Program-made: the position numbers and the translations under genes
Shown: positions 8,182 to 16,391 of the stretch, piece after piece
Position numbering within the stretch: position 1 is the stretch's first letter
Layout: every line of letters begins with the position of its first letter
The notes under the pieces: model-generated
The model's database searches: none
Told to the model about the DNA's origin: nothing
Seen by the model: the letters and a program-made list of their open reading frames with translations, nothing else
Source of the DNA: Mahella sp.
Lineage (GTDB): Bacteria > Bacillota > Clostridia > Mahellales > Mahellaceae
Assembly (NCBI RefSeq): GCF_020054945.1
Contig: NZ_JAIHAU010000012.1
Coordinates: 1-50,995 of the forward strand
DNA length: 50,995 nucleotides
Direction of reading: 5' to 3'

Positions 8182-8640
8182 TTGTCTATCGTAGAAGAAA
8201 GGATAAAGGCATTGGGATTGGAACTACCGCAGACGGCTGCACCTATGGGCGCGTACATACCGGCCATTATATGCGGCAATATGGTATTCGTGTCCGGACA
8301 ATTGCCTATAATAAACGGCGTGGCACAATACAAGGGCAGCGTAGGCGGCAACATATCGGTGGATGAAGGTTATCAGGCGGCGCGGCTGGCTGCGATAAAT
8401 GCTTTAGCGGCATTAAAGAGCGCTGTAGAGAATCTTGATAATGTAAAGCGCATTGTAAAGATAACAGGTTATGTCAGATCAGCGCCGGGTTTTGAACAAC
8501 AGGCTAAAATAGTCAATGGAGCTTCGGAGCTGATGGCCGATATATTTGGAGAAACCGGACGTCATGCGCGCGCGGCCATAGGCGTATCCGAATTGCCGGC
8601 CGGTGTGCCGGTAGAGATAGAACTTATAGCCGAGATATAA
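8182..8640 (+). CDS. RidA/YjgF/UK114-family protein
   Basis: This 152-residue cytoplasmic protein of the RidA superfamily includes deaminases of reactive enamine/imine intermediates from PLP enzymes. Conserved features are GNMVFVSGQLP, the glycine-rich KGSVGGNISVDEGYQAAR, the LDNVKRIVKITGYV strand and GRHARAAIGVSELPAGVPVEIE, which carries the arginine and the final Glu strand. It resembles the longer clade with an N-terminal VEERIKALGLELP extension. TTG 8182 is preferred as start because AGGTG (8171-8175) is six bases upstream. The in-frame ATG 8176 overlaps this site, and starts further upstream would run through the terminator. Confidence 0.85.
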   Translation: MSIVEERIKALGLELPQTAAPMGAYIPAIICGNMVFVSGQLPIINGVAQYKGSVGGNISVDEGYQAARLAAINALAALKSAVENLDNVKRIVKITGYVRSAPGFEQQAKIVNGASELMADIFGETGRHARAAIGVSELPAGVPVEIELIAEI

Positions 8641-8657
8641 AAATTTTGTTGCTGGGC

Positions 8658-8687
8658 TTGTAATACAAGCCATGGCAGTGCTATAAT
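8658..8687 (+). promoter_or_regulatory. Promoter of the TPP-riboswitch/thiT unit
   Basis: TTGTAA (8658-8663) and TATAAT (8682-8687) have 18-base spacing. A GGCTTGT/ACAAGCC hairpin (8655-8671) overlaps the -35 region. Confidence 0.55.
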
Positions 8688-8721
8688 AGCAGGTGTAAAA
8701 TTAAATATGTTTGATCTGTGT

Positions 8722-8809
8722 CCGCTAGGGGAGCTGAATAGCTGAGAAAGCGAGTGCCTCTCGCTTAACCCTTGGAACCTGTCTAGATAATACTAGCGTA
8801 GGGAAGCGG
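8722..8809 (+). promoter_or_regulatory. TPP riboswitch (THI element)
   Basis: The conserved aptamer is complete. The P1 arms are CCGCT (8722-8726) and AGCGG (8805-8809). The CTAGGGGAGC entry, the CTGAGA pyrimidine-sensing segment (8742-8747), ACCCTTGGAACCTG and the pyrophosphate-binding TAATACTAGCGTAGGGAA (about 8788-8805) are all present. It binds thiamine pyrophosphate and, with the terminator just downstream, shuts off the thiamine transporter gene when the cofactor is abundant. Confidence 0.96.
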
Positions 8810-8823
8810 TTTGTTAAGAGCTT

Positions 8824-8856
8824 AAGACCGCATGCCTAGGCATGCGGTCTTTTTTA
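8824..8856 (+). terminator. Riboswitch-controlled intrinsic terminator
   Basis: A long perfect stem (GACCGCATGCC / GGCATGCGGTC, 8826-8849) is followed by six U residues, 15 bases after the TPP aptamer. This is the expression platform. Confidence 0.9.
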
Positions 8857-8911
8857 ACCTCCTTTCCGGGCATAGTCAGGCGAATACTACAAATGGAGAG
8901 GAGGTGAGCAT

Positions 8912-9547
8912 ATGGATTACATCATAAGTATATTTGAGGACTTGACCGAGATTACGCCCACCGCTATAGCAGTGGTGATAGCGATATTGGCAGTAGTCGG
9001 CTTTTTAGTTGTAATAGGCCCCAAAGCCCACTTTAATACCAAATCTGTCGTGTACGGAGGCTTATGCATAGCCATAGCCTTTATATTGTCATATATACGT
9101 TTTTATCATTGGCCGCAGGGTGGTTCGATAACATTGGCAAGTATGTTGCCAATGTTCGTATATGCCTATATCTTCGGTCCGGCAGCCGGTATTGCGGCAG
9201 GCGCTGCTTATGGCCTTTTGCAACTGATACAGGATCCATTTATAGTGCATCCTGTGCAGGTATTGCTGGACTATATAATAGCTTTCGGGGCACTGGGTCT
9301 GGCAGGGTACTCCCGACATAATATAAGCCTCGGCGTATTGCTCGGCGGTTTTGGCAGATTTATGGCCAGCTTTCTGTCCGGTGTAATATTCTTTGCAAGT
9401 TATGCGCCGGAGGGCATGAACCCCATATGGTACTCGATATTGGTTAACGGTATGGTTATAGGCACGGATACTGCTATTTGCTTTGTAATATCCCTTATAC
9501 CGCAGGTGAAAAGCATGATAGAACGATTACGCTCTGACGCGATATAA
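8912..9547 (+). CDS. thiT: Thiamine transporter, ECF S-component ThiT
   Basis: This 211-residue membrane protein captures thiamine as the substrate-binding S subunit of an energy-coupling-factor importer. It is hydrophobic with about six helices. The family thiamine-site segment is visible at about 67-85 (HWPQGGSITLASMLPMF), and a GYSRHN-type loop and Gly-rich helices follow. The upstream TPP riboswitch fixes the ligand class independently. ATG 8912 has a GGAGGTGA ribosome site. The ATPase and EcfT subunits are not nearby, as usual for group II ECF transporters that share a common module. Confidence 0.95.
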   Translation: MDYIISIFEDLTEITPTAIAVVIAILAVVGFLVVIGPKAHFNTKSVVYGGLCIAIAFILSYIRFYHWPQGGSITLASMLPMFVYAYIFGPAAGIAAGAAYGLLQLIQDPFIVHPVQVLLDYIIAFGALGLAGYSRHNISLGVLLGGFGRFMASFLSGVIFFASYAPEGMNPIWYSILVNGMVIGTDTAICFVISLIPQVKSMIERLRSDAI

Positions 9548-9613
9548 GGCGGCACGGTTTAGGGTGGCATGGCATAGTATATATAAGAATCTATGTGTGG
9601 AGATGATACTACT

Positions 9614-10021
9614 ATGTATGCCGATAAACCCGATTTGGTCCGGCGCATAAGGGAAGCCATGGCGGCCGAACAGCATGATGCGGCTTTTTATGCTATGCTC
9701 GTCGATATGGCGCCGGCTGAAGATAAAGATATTATAAAGCACATACGCGAAGACGAGTTTAAACATTACAAGATGTTCAGCGACATGTATACCTACCTCA
9801 CCGGTTCTTATATAAACGTGCCTGAGCCTGATGTATCGCCGCCCAAAAACTATAAGGAGGGCTTGGCCAGCGCCATAATGGGGGAGACATCTGCTGTGGA
9901 AGAATACAGGATCATATTGATAGAAGCTCCGTTCTGGTATATGAAGGATTGGTTATATATCATTGTGACCGATGAGCAAAAACATGCGGACCGCTATAAT
10001 ATGTTGTACAGCAGGGCATAG
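9614..10021 (+). CDS. Ferritin-like (rubrerythrin-type) di-iron protein
   Basis: This 135-residue, all-helical protein has the four-helix-bundle ligand pattern of ferritin-like di-iron proteins. The pattern is an Glu in helix 1 (AAEQHDAAFYA), EDEFKHY in helix 2, GETSAVEEYR in helix 3 and TDEQKHADRY in helix 4, the last giving a second ExxH pair. It lacks the C-terminal rubredoxin domain of true rubrerythrin. A role in peroxide or iron handling in an anaerobe is likely but not shown. ATG 9614 is preferred because GGAG lies 11 bases upstream; the in-frame ATG at 9593 has no ribosome site. Its stop codon is inside the shared terminator. Confidence 0.8.
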   Translation: MYADKPDLVRRIREAMAAEQHDAAFYAMLVDMAPAEDKDIIKHIREDEFKHYKMFSDMYTYLTGSYINVPEPDVSPPKNYKEGLASAIMGETSAVEEYRIILIEAPFWYMKDWLYIIVTDEQKHADRYNMLYSRA

Positions 10022-10043
10022 GTTTGAACCTATGCCCATTTTT
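10014..10043. terminator. Bidirectional terminator containing both convergent stop codons
   Basis: A perfect palindrome pairs GGGCATAGGTT (10014-10024) with AACCTATGCCC (10027-10037), with ATTTTT following on the plus strand. Because the arms are inverted copies, each strand reads GCA TAG within an arm. Both genes end in Ala-stop inside the stem. Confidence 0.8.
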
Positions 10044-11883
10044 CGTATAATTCTTCCAATTCAGTTTTCAGCTTGGCATGTTCATCCGTCAATTGACGCA
10101 TTTTTTGACCGTCGGTATATATGTCCGGATCGCACATGGCCGCTTCCAATTCCGCTATGCGGCCCTCTATGGTTACTATTTCAGATTCTATATCTTGAGA
10201 TATTACAGGCTGCGCTCTATTTTCGGCCTGGGGTTTAGCCCTTCTTTTGGCCGGTGTAGTCGGAGCTTGAAGCGATTCATCCTGTAGATGCCTTTGCTGC
10301 TGATAATCGTCATAATTGCCATCATATGCAGTTATCCCGCTAGGCGTAAGTTCGAGTATTATATCGGCTATCTTGTTTATAAAATATCTGTCATGGGATA
10401 CCGTCAACAATGTTCCATCATAATCTTTTAGAGCGTCCTCCAGCGCCTCACGCGCCGATATGTCAAGATGGTTGGTCGGTTCGTCCAGCAGCAGCATATT
10501 ATACCCTGCCGGCATTAATTTGGCCAACGCTAGGCGGGCGCGTTCGCCGCCGCTCAAATCGTTTATTCTCTTAAATACGTCGTCGCCCTTAAAAAGGAAT
10601 ACGGCCAATATCTTGCGCACATCGGTCTGGATGAGAAGGGGGTAAGCGTCCCAGAGCTCTTCGAGAACGGTTTTGTCAGGATTGAGGCCGGCGTGCTCCT
10701 GATCATAATATCCTAAAAACGTATTCTGTCCCATGCGTATTCTGCCGGATGAAGCCTCCAATTGCTCTGCTATGATTTTGAGCAGCGTGGACTTACCTAT
10801 GCCATTGGGGCCTATAACGGCAGCCCTCTGGCTGCGCTTTAATTCGAAGGTTACATCGCTCAGAACGCATTTATCTTCAAATGATTTACTCAGCGATTCC
10901 ACCTTCAATGCATCATTGGCGCCGCGTTGGCGCGCCTTGAAAGCAAAGCTTATGCTCTGCTGTTCGACGGGCTTATCTATACGTTCCATACGGTCCAACG
11001 CTTTTTGGCGGCTTTCGGCGGCGCGTATGCTTTTTTCACGATTATATGAGCGAAATCTGTCTATAATCTCCTGCTGACGCTTTATCTCTCTCTGCTGGAG
11101 GTCATAGTCTTTAGCTTGTTGTTCCATCGTTTGGCGCTTTAAGGCGGCATACCGCGAATAGTTGCCATCATAGACCGTCATCGTGGTATTCTCTATATCG
11201 AATATTTTATTACATACGGCGTCCATGAAATAGCGATCGTGCGATACAACCATTATAGTGCCCGCATAATTCTGCAAGAAACCCTCCAACCACTGGGTGG
11301 CATCAATATCCAAATGGTTGGTCGGCTCGTCCAGCAATAATAGCTGCGGCTTTTGCAGCAGCAATTTACCGAGCGCTATGCGCGTCTTCTGACCGCCGCT
11401 CAAAGTGGTCACGGCTTGTTCGAATTCGTTCGGCGAGAAACCCAATCCGATGAGTACGCCCCTTGTATAGCTTTCATAGCTGTAACCGTCCAAATGAGCG
11501 AATTGGTCGGATAGGCGGGCGTATTCTGACATCGTGCCTTTATCCGTCTGACCATCCGCCATAAGCTGTTCTAATTCGTGCATGCGTGTCTCTATGGCTA
11601 TTACCTCGCTGAACGCTGAGAGCATTTCATTCCAAACGGTGTTTTTTACATCGAGGCCGGCATCTTGGGATAAATAGCCTATCGAACATTGGCCGGACAT
11701 GTATATCTCGCCGGTATCGGCATGCTCTATACCTGTTATTATTTTTATAAGCGTGGTTTTACCGGCACCGTTAGGGCCTACTATGCCTATTTTATCGCCT
11801 TGCTCCACGCGAAAGCTCATATCTTTCAATATATCCTTTGAACCGAAGGCTTTGCTTATGCCCTTGGCTTCGAGAACGGTCAA
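10030..11883 (-). CDS. ABC-F family ATPase (translation-associated, YdiF-like)
   Basis: This 617-residue soluble protein has two ATP-binding cassettes and no membrane domain. Cassette 1 has Walker A GPNGAGKTT (about 36), signature LSGGQKTR and LLLLDEPTNHLD. Cassette 2 has GPNGIGKST, LSGGERAR and MLLLDEPTNHLD. A charged linker lies between the cassettes and a C-terminal coiled coil follows (about 540-617, ESEIVTIEGRIAELEAAM), the layout of Uup/YdiF-type ABC-F proteins that act on the ribosome. The start is TTG 11883 with GGAAGGAG seven bases upstream. There is no leader peptide suggestive of antibiotic-induced resistance, so a housekeeping role is more likely. Confidence 0.93.
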   Translation of the reverse strand: MTVLEAKGISKAFGSKDILKDMSFRVEQGDKIGIVGPNGAGKTTLIKIITGIEHADTGEIYMSGQCSIGYLSQDAGLDVKNTVWNEMLSAFSEVIAIETRMHELEQLMADGQTDKGTMSEYARLSDQFAHLDGYSYESYTRGVLIGLGFSPNEFEQAVTTLSGGQKTRIALGKLLLQKPQLLLLDEPTNHLDIDATQWLEGFLQNYAGTIMVVSHDRYFMDAVCNKIFDIENTTMTVYDGNYSRYAALKRQTMEQQAKDYDLQQREIKRQQEIIDRFRSYNREKSIRAAESRQKALDRMERIDKPVEQQSISFAFKARQRGANDALKVESLSKSFEDKCVLSDVTFELKRSQRAAVIGPNGIGKSTLLKIIAEQLEASSGRIRMGQNTFLGYYDQEHAGLNPDKTVLEELWDAYPLLIQTDVRKILAVFLFKGDDVFKRINDLSGGERARLALAKLMPAGYNMLLLDEPTNHLDISAREALEDALKDYDGTLLTVSHDRYFINKIADIILELTPSGITAYDGNYDDYQQQRHLQDESLQAPTTPAKRRAKPQAENRAQPVISQDIESEIVTIEGRIAELEAAMCDPDIYTDGQKMRQLTDEHAKLKTELEELYEKWA

Positions 11884-12007
11884 TCTAATTCGCTCCTTCC
11901 GTATCCTATGTTTATTTTATCATAATTGCATTATGCCCGCAATGCGGTCTAAATGAATTTGCCGCGACGATTCATAAGGTGTATAATTAGAAATCGGGAG
12001 TGATTTA

Positions 12008-12673
12008 ATGGATAAAGAAGCTTTATACACAAAGGAAATAAAATGCCCTGTGTGCGGCAGAAATTTTACCTCCACACGTGTCAGAACGTCATCGATAAAA
12101 GTGGAAACGAGAGATAGCGATTTTTGCGTACACTATAAAGGTGTCAATCCGATGCTTTACGATGTCTATGTATGCCCGCATTGCGGATATGCGGCTTTAG
12201 CCGATCATTTCGACAAAATAGATGTCGAGGGCAAAAAGGCCGTGCTTCAGAATATGACATCAAGTTGGACATCGCGCGATTACGGCGGTGAGCGTACATT
12301 GGAGCAGGCGTTGGAATGCTATAAACTGGCACTTTTGTGCGCTCAATTGAAACACGATAAACCGTCGGAATTAGCAACCTTGTGCCTGCGGATAGCATGG
12401 CTGTACCGATTCAGCAATGACGAACAAGAAGAAAGGCGCTTTTTGCAGGCGGCGCTGGACGAATATATTGCTGCTTATGAGCGCCAAACCGATGATAATT
12501 CAAATGAGATGAACTTACTTTACATTATAGGTGAATTATGCCGACGTTTGGGCAATGCTGCGCAAGCGGTACAATGGTTCAGCCGTGTTGTAAATCATAA
12601 AGACAGGGAGGATAATCCTCTGCTGATATCCATGGCCCGTGAAGGATGGCAGTCCATAAAAGAAATGAAATAA
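12008..12673 (+). CDS. DUF2225 protein (zinc-ribbon plus TPR-like)
   Basis: This 221-residue protein matches the DUF2225 family of Firmicutes. Two CxxC pairs, C13/C16 (CPVCG) and C56/C59 (CPHCG), probably bind one zinc. The C-terminal two thirds are helical and TPR-like (ALECYKLALLCAQL, LCLRIAWLYR, LYIIGELCRRLGNAAQAVQWF). The biochemical function is not established. ATG 12008 follows a GGGAGTGA ribosome site. It is a single-gene unit between the ABC-F gene and the LacI regulator. Confidence 0.85.
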   Translation: MDKEALYTKEIKCPVCGRNFTSTRVRTSSIKVETRDSDFCVHYKGVNPMLYDVYVCPHCGYAALADHFDKIDVEGKKAVLQNMTSSWTSRDYGGERTLEQALECYKLALLCAQLKHDKPSELATLCLRIAWLYRFSNDEQEERRFLQAALDEYIAAYERQTDDNSNEMNLLYIIGELCRRLGNAAQAVQWFSRVVNHKDREDNPLLISMAREGWQSIKEMK

Positions 12674-12676
12674 TAT

Positions 12677-12706
12677 TTGACAATATAAGAAAGGGTCTAG
12701 TATAAT
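12677..12706 (+). promoter_or_regulatory. Promoter of the LacI-family regulator gene
   Basis: A perfect -35 TTGACA (12677-12682) and a perfect -10 TATAAT (12701-12706) have 18-base spacing, about 40 bases before the regulator ATG. AATCGTTTCATCG just downstream (about 12720) is half-site-like for LacI proteins. Confidence 0.75.
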
Positions 12707-12745
12707 ACTGATATAAATTGAATCGTTTCATCGAGGAGGGATGCA

Positions 12746-13747
12746 ATGGCAGCGACTATAAAAGATGTGGCAGCATTGGCACAGGTGTCAGTAGGTACCG
12801 TTTCAAGGTATCTGAATGGTTATGAAGTCAGCGAGGTAAATAAACGCAAGATAGAGGAGGCCGTAAGGCGCCTGGATTTTAAGCTCAATCCCGTGGCTAG
12901 GAGCCTTAAGACCAGTAAATCCATGACGGTGGCGGTAGTAGTACCTGCTTTGGCTAATGTATTCAGCATGAGCATTATCGAAGGTATAGAACGCCATTTG
13001 GATCAGTACGGTTATAGCGTTATAGTGTGCGATAGCCAAAGCGATGTGCAAAAAGAAAAAGCTAAACTCCAATTCGTGAAGGACAAATATGTGGATGGCG
13101 TGGTGATAATGCCAACCGGCAGCGACGGTACCCATATAACCGAGGTATTGGGCGACGAGATACCGGCTGTATTGATGGATCGTTTGGTCGAGAACGCCAA
13201 ATTGGATGCGGTGCTTGTGGATAATGTGAATGCCGTTTATCAGGCGGTAGAGCGTCTGATAACGCTGGGCCACAGGCGTATAGGCATGATAACCGGTCCG
13301 AAGCATATATATACCGCCAGAGAACGCCAGGAGGGTTATAGACGCGTATTTGTCGATTATAACTTGCCTATGGACGAGAGCCTGATAAGATACGGCGATT
13401 ATACTGAGGATACGGGTTATAAGCTCATAAATGAGCTTATGCGGCTGGAATGTCCGCCTACCGCAGTATTTGTAGCCAATTACGAGATGACTATAGGGGC
13501 TATAATGGCCGTAAATGAGGCCGGTATACAAATACCTGATCAACTTTCGCTTATAGGATTTGACCAACTGGAACTCTCTAAGATTATAAGGCCTTCGCTG
13601 TCAGTGGTTGTGCAGCCTATGGCCGAAATAGGCCAGAAAGCGGCCGAGATGCTCTATCAGCGTATGAGAGGGAGTCATGACAATTTTCCACAGGTAATAC
13701 GCCTTAAAGCCAATTTCATTGATGGGCAGTCGATAAAAAAGCTATGA
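12746..13747 (+). CDS. LacI-family transcriptional regulator
   Basis: This 333-residue repressor has an N-terminal helix-turn-helix (TIKDVAALAQVSVGTVSRYLN) and hinge helix (NPVARSLKTSKS, about 50-60). The periplasmic-binding-protein-like effector domain ends in DQLSLIGFDQLELSKIIRPSLSVV. It probably senses a sugar or sugar phosphate and controls the kinase/dehydrogenase genes that follow directly, and perhaps the ABC importer at 17625. GAGGAGGG precedes ATG 12746. The kinase start is 38 bases after its stop. Confidence 0.93.
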   Translation: MAATIKDVAALAQVSVGTVSRYLNGYEVSEVNKRKIEEAVRRLDFKLNPVARSLKTSKSMTVAVVVPALANVFSMSIIEGIERHLDQYGYSVIVCDSQSDVQKEKAKLQFVKDKYVDGVVIMPTGSDGTHITEVLGDEIPAVLMDRLVENAKLDAVLVDNVNAVYQAVERLITLGHRRIGMITGPKHIYTARERQEGYRRVFVDYNLPMDESLIRYGDYTEDTGYKLINELMRLECPPTAVFVANYEMTIGAIMAVNEAGIQIPDQLSLIGFDQLELSKIIRPSLSVVVQPMAEIGQKAAEMLYQRMRGSHDNFPQVIRLKANFIDGQSIKKL

Positions 13748-13785
13748 TAGGATATTCTAATATTTTGTGATGTAAAGGAGCTTAT

Positions 13786-15321
13786 ATGGGACCATATATT
13801 CTTGGCATAGATATAGGTACATCAGCTTGCAAAGTCGTGGCGTTTGATATAGACGGCAAGGTAGCGGCGTCCGCATTGTGCTCATATGATGTGCATTATC
13901 CGCGGTCCGGCTGGGCCGAACAATATGCGGATGATTGGTGGCAAGGGGTATGCCATGCGCTGCAATGTATATGGAAACAGGGGAAGGTGCGTCCGGCAGA
14001 CGTGGTAGGCGTAGGTGTAGACGGACAGAGCTGGTCGGCCTTACCCGTTTCATGCGATGGCAAGGCGTTGAGGCCGGCTATAATATGGTTTGACCGTAGG
14101 GCACAGCAACAAGCTGAACGCATGGCTCAAGCCGTTGGCGTACAAAGGCTTATCGGAGTGAGCGGCAATCCACCGGATCCGGCATATATAACGCCCAAAA
14201 TGATGTGGATAAAAGAGAATGAACCGGATATCTACAACAGAACTTATAAATTCTTACAGAGCAACGGATTTATAGTATACAAGTTAACTGGTCTTTTTAC
14301 GCAAGATAAATCGCAGGGTTATGGATTTCATTTTTTTAACATAACAGAAGGCGTTTATGATCGGGAACTATGCCGACAAATGGGTTTGGATATAGACAAA
14401 GTAGCTGATATATTCGAATGCTGTGATGTGGTTGGAAGCGTGACTGAGGAGGCTGCCGGAAGCACCGGCCTTTTGGCTGGGACACCTGTGGTGGCCGGAG
14501 GGTTGGATGCCGCCGCATCAACATTGGGAGCCGGTGTCGTATCGATCGGCCAAACACAAGAGCAAGGCGGTCAAGCCGGCGGAATGAGTATATATGTGGA
14601 TAAACCCGTTATAGAGCCCCGCCTTATACTTGGCTATCACGTTGTACCCGATGCATGGTTGTTGCAGGGTGGCACCGTAGGCGGAGGGGGCGCGCTCAGG
14701 TGGTTCGTCGATCAATTCGGTTATGCGGAGACCTGCGAAGCTGACAAAAAAGGTGTCAGCGTTTATAACATCGTGGATCAGAAAGCATCAGCTATAAAAC
14801 CAGGCAGCGATGGCTTGATATTTCTGCCCTATATGTCCGGCGAGCGTTCGCCGATATGGAATCCGAAGGCCAGAGGTGTATTTTTCGGTCTTTCATACGA
14901 TAAAACCAGAATGCATGCGGCGCGGGCCGTGATGGAAGGATGCGCTTATTCACTGCGCCATAATATAGAAGTTGCCCAACAAGCCGGGGTACATGTCGAT
15001 GAATTGATAAGCGTGGGCGGAGCGGCTAAGAGCTCCTTGTGGACGCAGATAAAAGCCGATGTAACTAAAAAAAGGATACAAGTTCCTTATGCCGACGACG
15101 CTACAGCGTTAGGCGCCGCTATATTGGCCGGTGTTGGAACAGGCGTATATAAAGATTTCCGTGAAGCCGTATCCAAGACGGTGAGGATAAGGAAATCATA
15201 TGAGCCAAACGCGGATAACTTTTATATATATGATAAGCTTTATGCCGTATATAGAGAAATATATGATAGACTAGAACAAACCTATGATAAGCTTTATGCT
15301 GTTCAAAAGGAGGTAATATGA
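13786..15321 (+). CDS. FGGY-family carbohydrate kinase (xylulokinase-like)
   Basis: This 511-residue, two-domain sugar kinase transfers phosphate from ATP to a ketose or polyol. The N-terminal FGGY domain has GIDIGTSACKVVAFD and the GWAEQ/ADDWW segment typical of xylulokinases. The substrate-facing ICRIWFDRR-like IIWFDRRAQQQAE and FL-QSNGFIVYKLTG segments follow. The C-terminal domain has GLIFLPYMSGERSPIWNPKARG, ISVGGAAKSSLWTQIKAD and DDATALGAAILAG, covering the adenosine site. Specificity is uncertain between D-xylulose and related ketoses. It overlaps the next gene by four bases (ATGA), indicating translational coupling to the zinc dehydrogenase. Confidence 0.88.
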   Translation: MGPYILGIDIGTSACKVVAFDIDGKVAASALCSYDVHYPRSGWAEQYADDWWQGVCHALQCIWKQGKVRPADVVGVGVDGQSWSALPVSCDGKALRPAIIWFDRRAQQQAERMAQAVGVQRLIGVSGNPPDPAYITPKMMWIKENEPDIYNRTYKFLQSNGFIVYKLTGLFTQDKSQGYGFHFFNITEGVYDRELCRQMGLDIDKVADIFECCDVVGSVTEEAAGSTGLLAGTPVVAGGLDAAASTLGAGVVSIGQTQEQGGQAGGMSIYVDKPVIEPRLILGYHVVPDAWLLQGGTVGGGGALRWFVDQFGYAETCEADKKGVSVYNIVDQKASAIKPGSDGLIFLPYMSGERSPIWNPKARGVFFGLSYDKTRMHAARAVMEGCAYSLRHNIEVAQQAGVHVDELISVGGAAKSSLWTQIKADVTKKRIQVPYADDATALGAAILAGVGTGVYKDFREAVSKTVRIRKSYEPNADNFYIYDKLYAVYREIYDRLEQTYDKLYAVQKEVI

Positions 15322-16361
15322 TGAAAGCAGCTGTTTTACATGCTAAGAATGATATAAGATATGAAGATATAGATACGCCGATTATATCACCGGATGAAGT
15401 GCTCATTGAAGTGAGAGCCACGGGGATATGCGGTTCTGATATACCTAGAGTGCTGGGCGATGCAGCTCACTATTACCCTATTGTGCTTGGGCATGAGTTG
15501 GCGGGGGTGATAGCGGACGTGGGTGAGAAGGTAAGTAATGTTGAAAAAGGCGACAGGGTGACAGCAGCACCGCTTTTGCCGTGCCACAAGTGCATAGATT
15601 GCCAGCTCGGCCATTTTTCACAGTGCAGGTATTATAAATTTATAGGTTCCAGTGTGTTCGGAAGCTGGGCTCAGTATGTAAAAGTGCCGGCTCGAAATAT
15701 TATTAAACTTCCGGATAATGTAAGCTTCGAAGAAGGGGCTTTCTTTGAACCTTCCACGGTAGCGTTGCACGGCATTTTCAACGCCGATTTTCGTCCGGGA
15801 TTTGGTGCAGCCGTATTAGGTGTCGGCACAATAGGTCAACTTACGGTACAATGGCTGAGGATATTGGGAGCGGCGCACATCACGGCGTTTGATGTAGATG
15901 AAGCTAAGTTAGCCAAATCTAAGGATATGGGGGCAGATGTATGTATAAATACCTCTGAAGATGATTTTAAGGATGAAATAAGCAAAATAACGGAGGAGGG
16001 GGGTATAGATTATGTTTTTGAAACGGCCGGCGTTACGTTTACCCAAAGGCTAAGCCTTGATATAGCGGCCAATAAAGGCACGGTATGCTTTATAGGTACA
16101 CCTGCGGCTGACCTTACCCTATCACCACCGATTTTTGAGAAAATACTGCGCAAAGAATTAAAACTTACAGGCTCGTGGATGTCCTATTCAGCACCGTTTC
16201 CGGGTAAAGAATGGATGCTTACGGCCGATGCCTTAGCGCGGAAGGTCCTTAAATGCGAAACCATGATACATAAGAAATTCGCGCTGAGCGATGTAAACGA
16301 TGCGTTTGATTTATATAGGGGACATATACCGATAGACGGAAAGATACTATTGATTAACTAG
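15318..16361 (+). CDS. Zinc-dependent polyol dehydrogenase (galactitol-1-phosphate 5-dehydrogenase-like)
   Basis: This 347-residue medium-chain dehydrogenase has catalytic zinc ligands C38, H59 and E60 (GICGSD, GHE). The structural zinc is held by C89, C92, C95 and C103, and the Rossmann site is GVGTIG. The C-terminal SWMSYSAPFPGKEW closely follows the galactitol-1-phosphate dehydrogenase (GatD) branch rather than sorbitol or threonine dehydrogenase. It probably oxidises a polyol or polyol phosphate to the ketose used by the coupled kinase; which is first in the pathway is not determinable. A GGAGGT site precedes two adjacent ATGs (15318, 15321). Confidence 0.88.
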   Translation: MMKAAVLHAKNDIRYEDIDTPIISPDEVLIEVRATGICGSDIPRVLGDAAHYYPIVLGHELAGVIADVGEKVSNVEKGDRVTAAPLLPCHKCIDCQLGHFSQCRYYKFIGSSVFGSWAQYVKVPARNIIKLPDNVSFEEGAFFEPSTVALHGIFNADFRPGFGAAVLGVGTIGQLTVQWLRILGAAHITAFDVDEAKLAKSKDMGADVCINTSEDDFKDEISKITEEGGIDYVFETAGVTFTQRLSLDIAANKGTVCFIGTPAADLTLSPPIFEKILRKELKLTGSWMSYSAPFPGKEWMLTADALARKVLKCETMIHKKFALSDVNDAFDLYRGHIPIDGKILLIN

Positions 16362-16391
16362 TAAATTGTCAATGCTTATAGAATATTAAAA

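Noticed and set aside
12803-13567. Long minus-strand open frame (254 codons) inside the LacI regulator gene
   Set aside because: It lies wholly antisense to a well-supported LacI gene, lacks a ribosome site and shows no family features.
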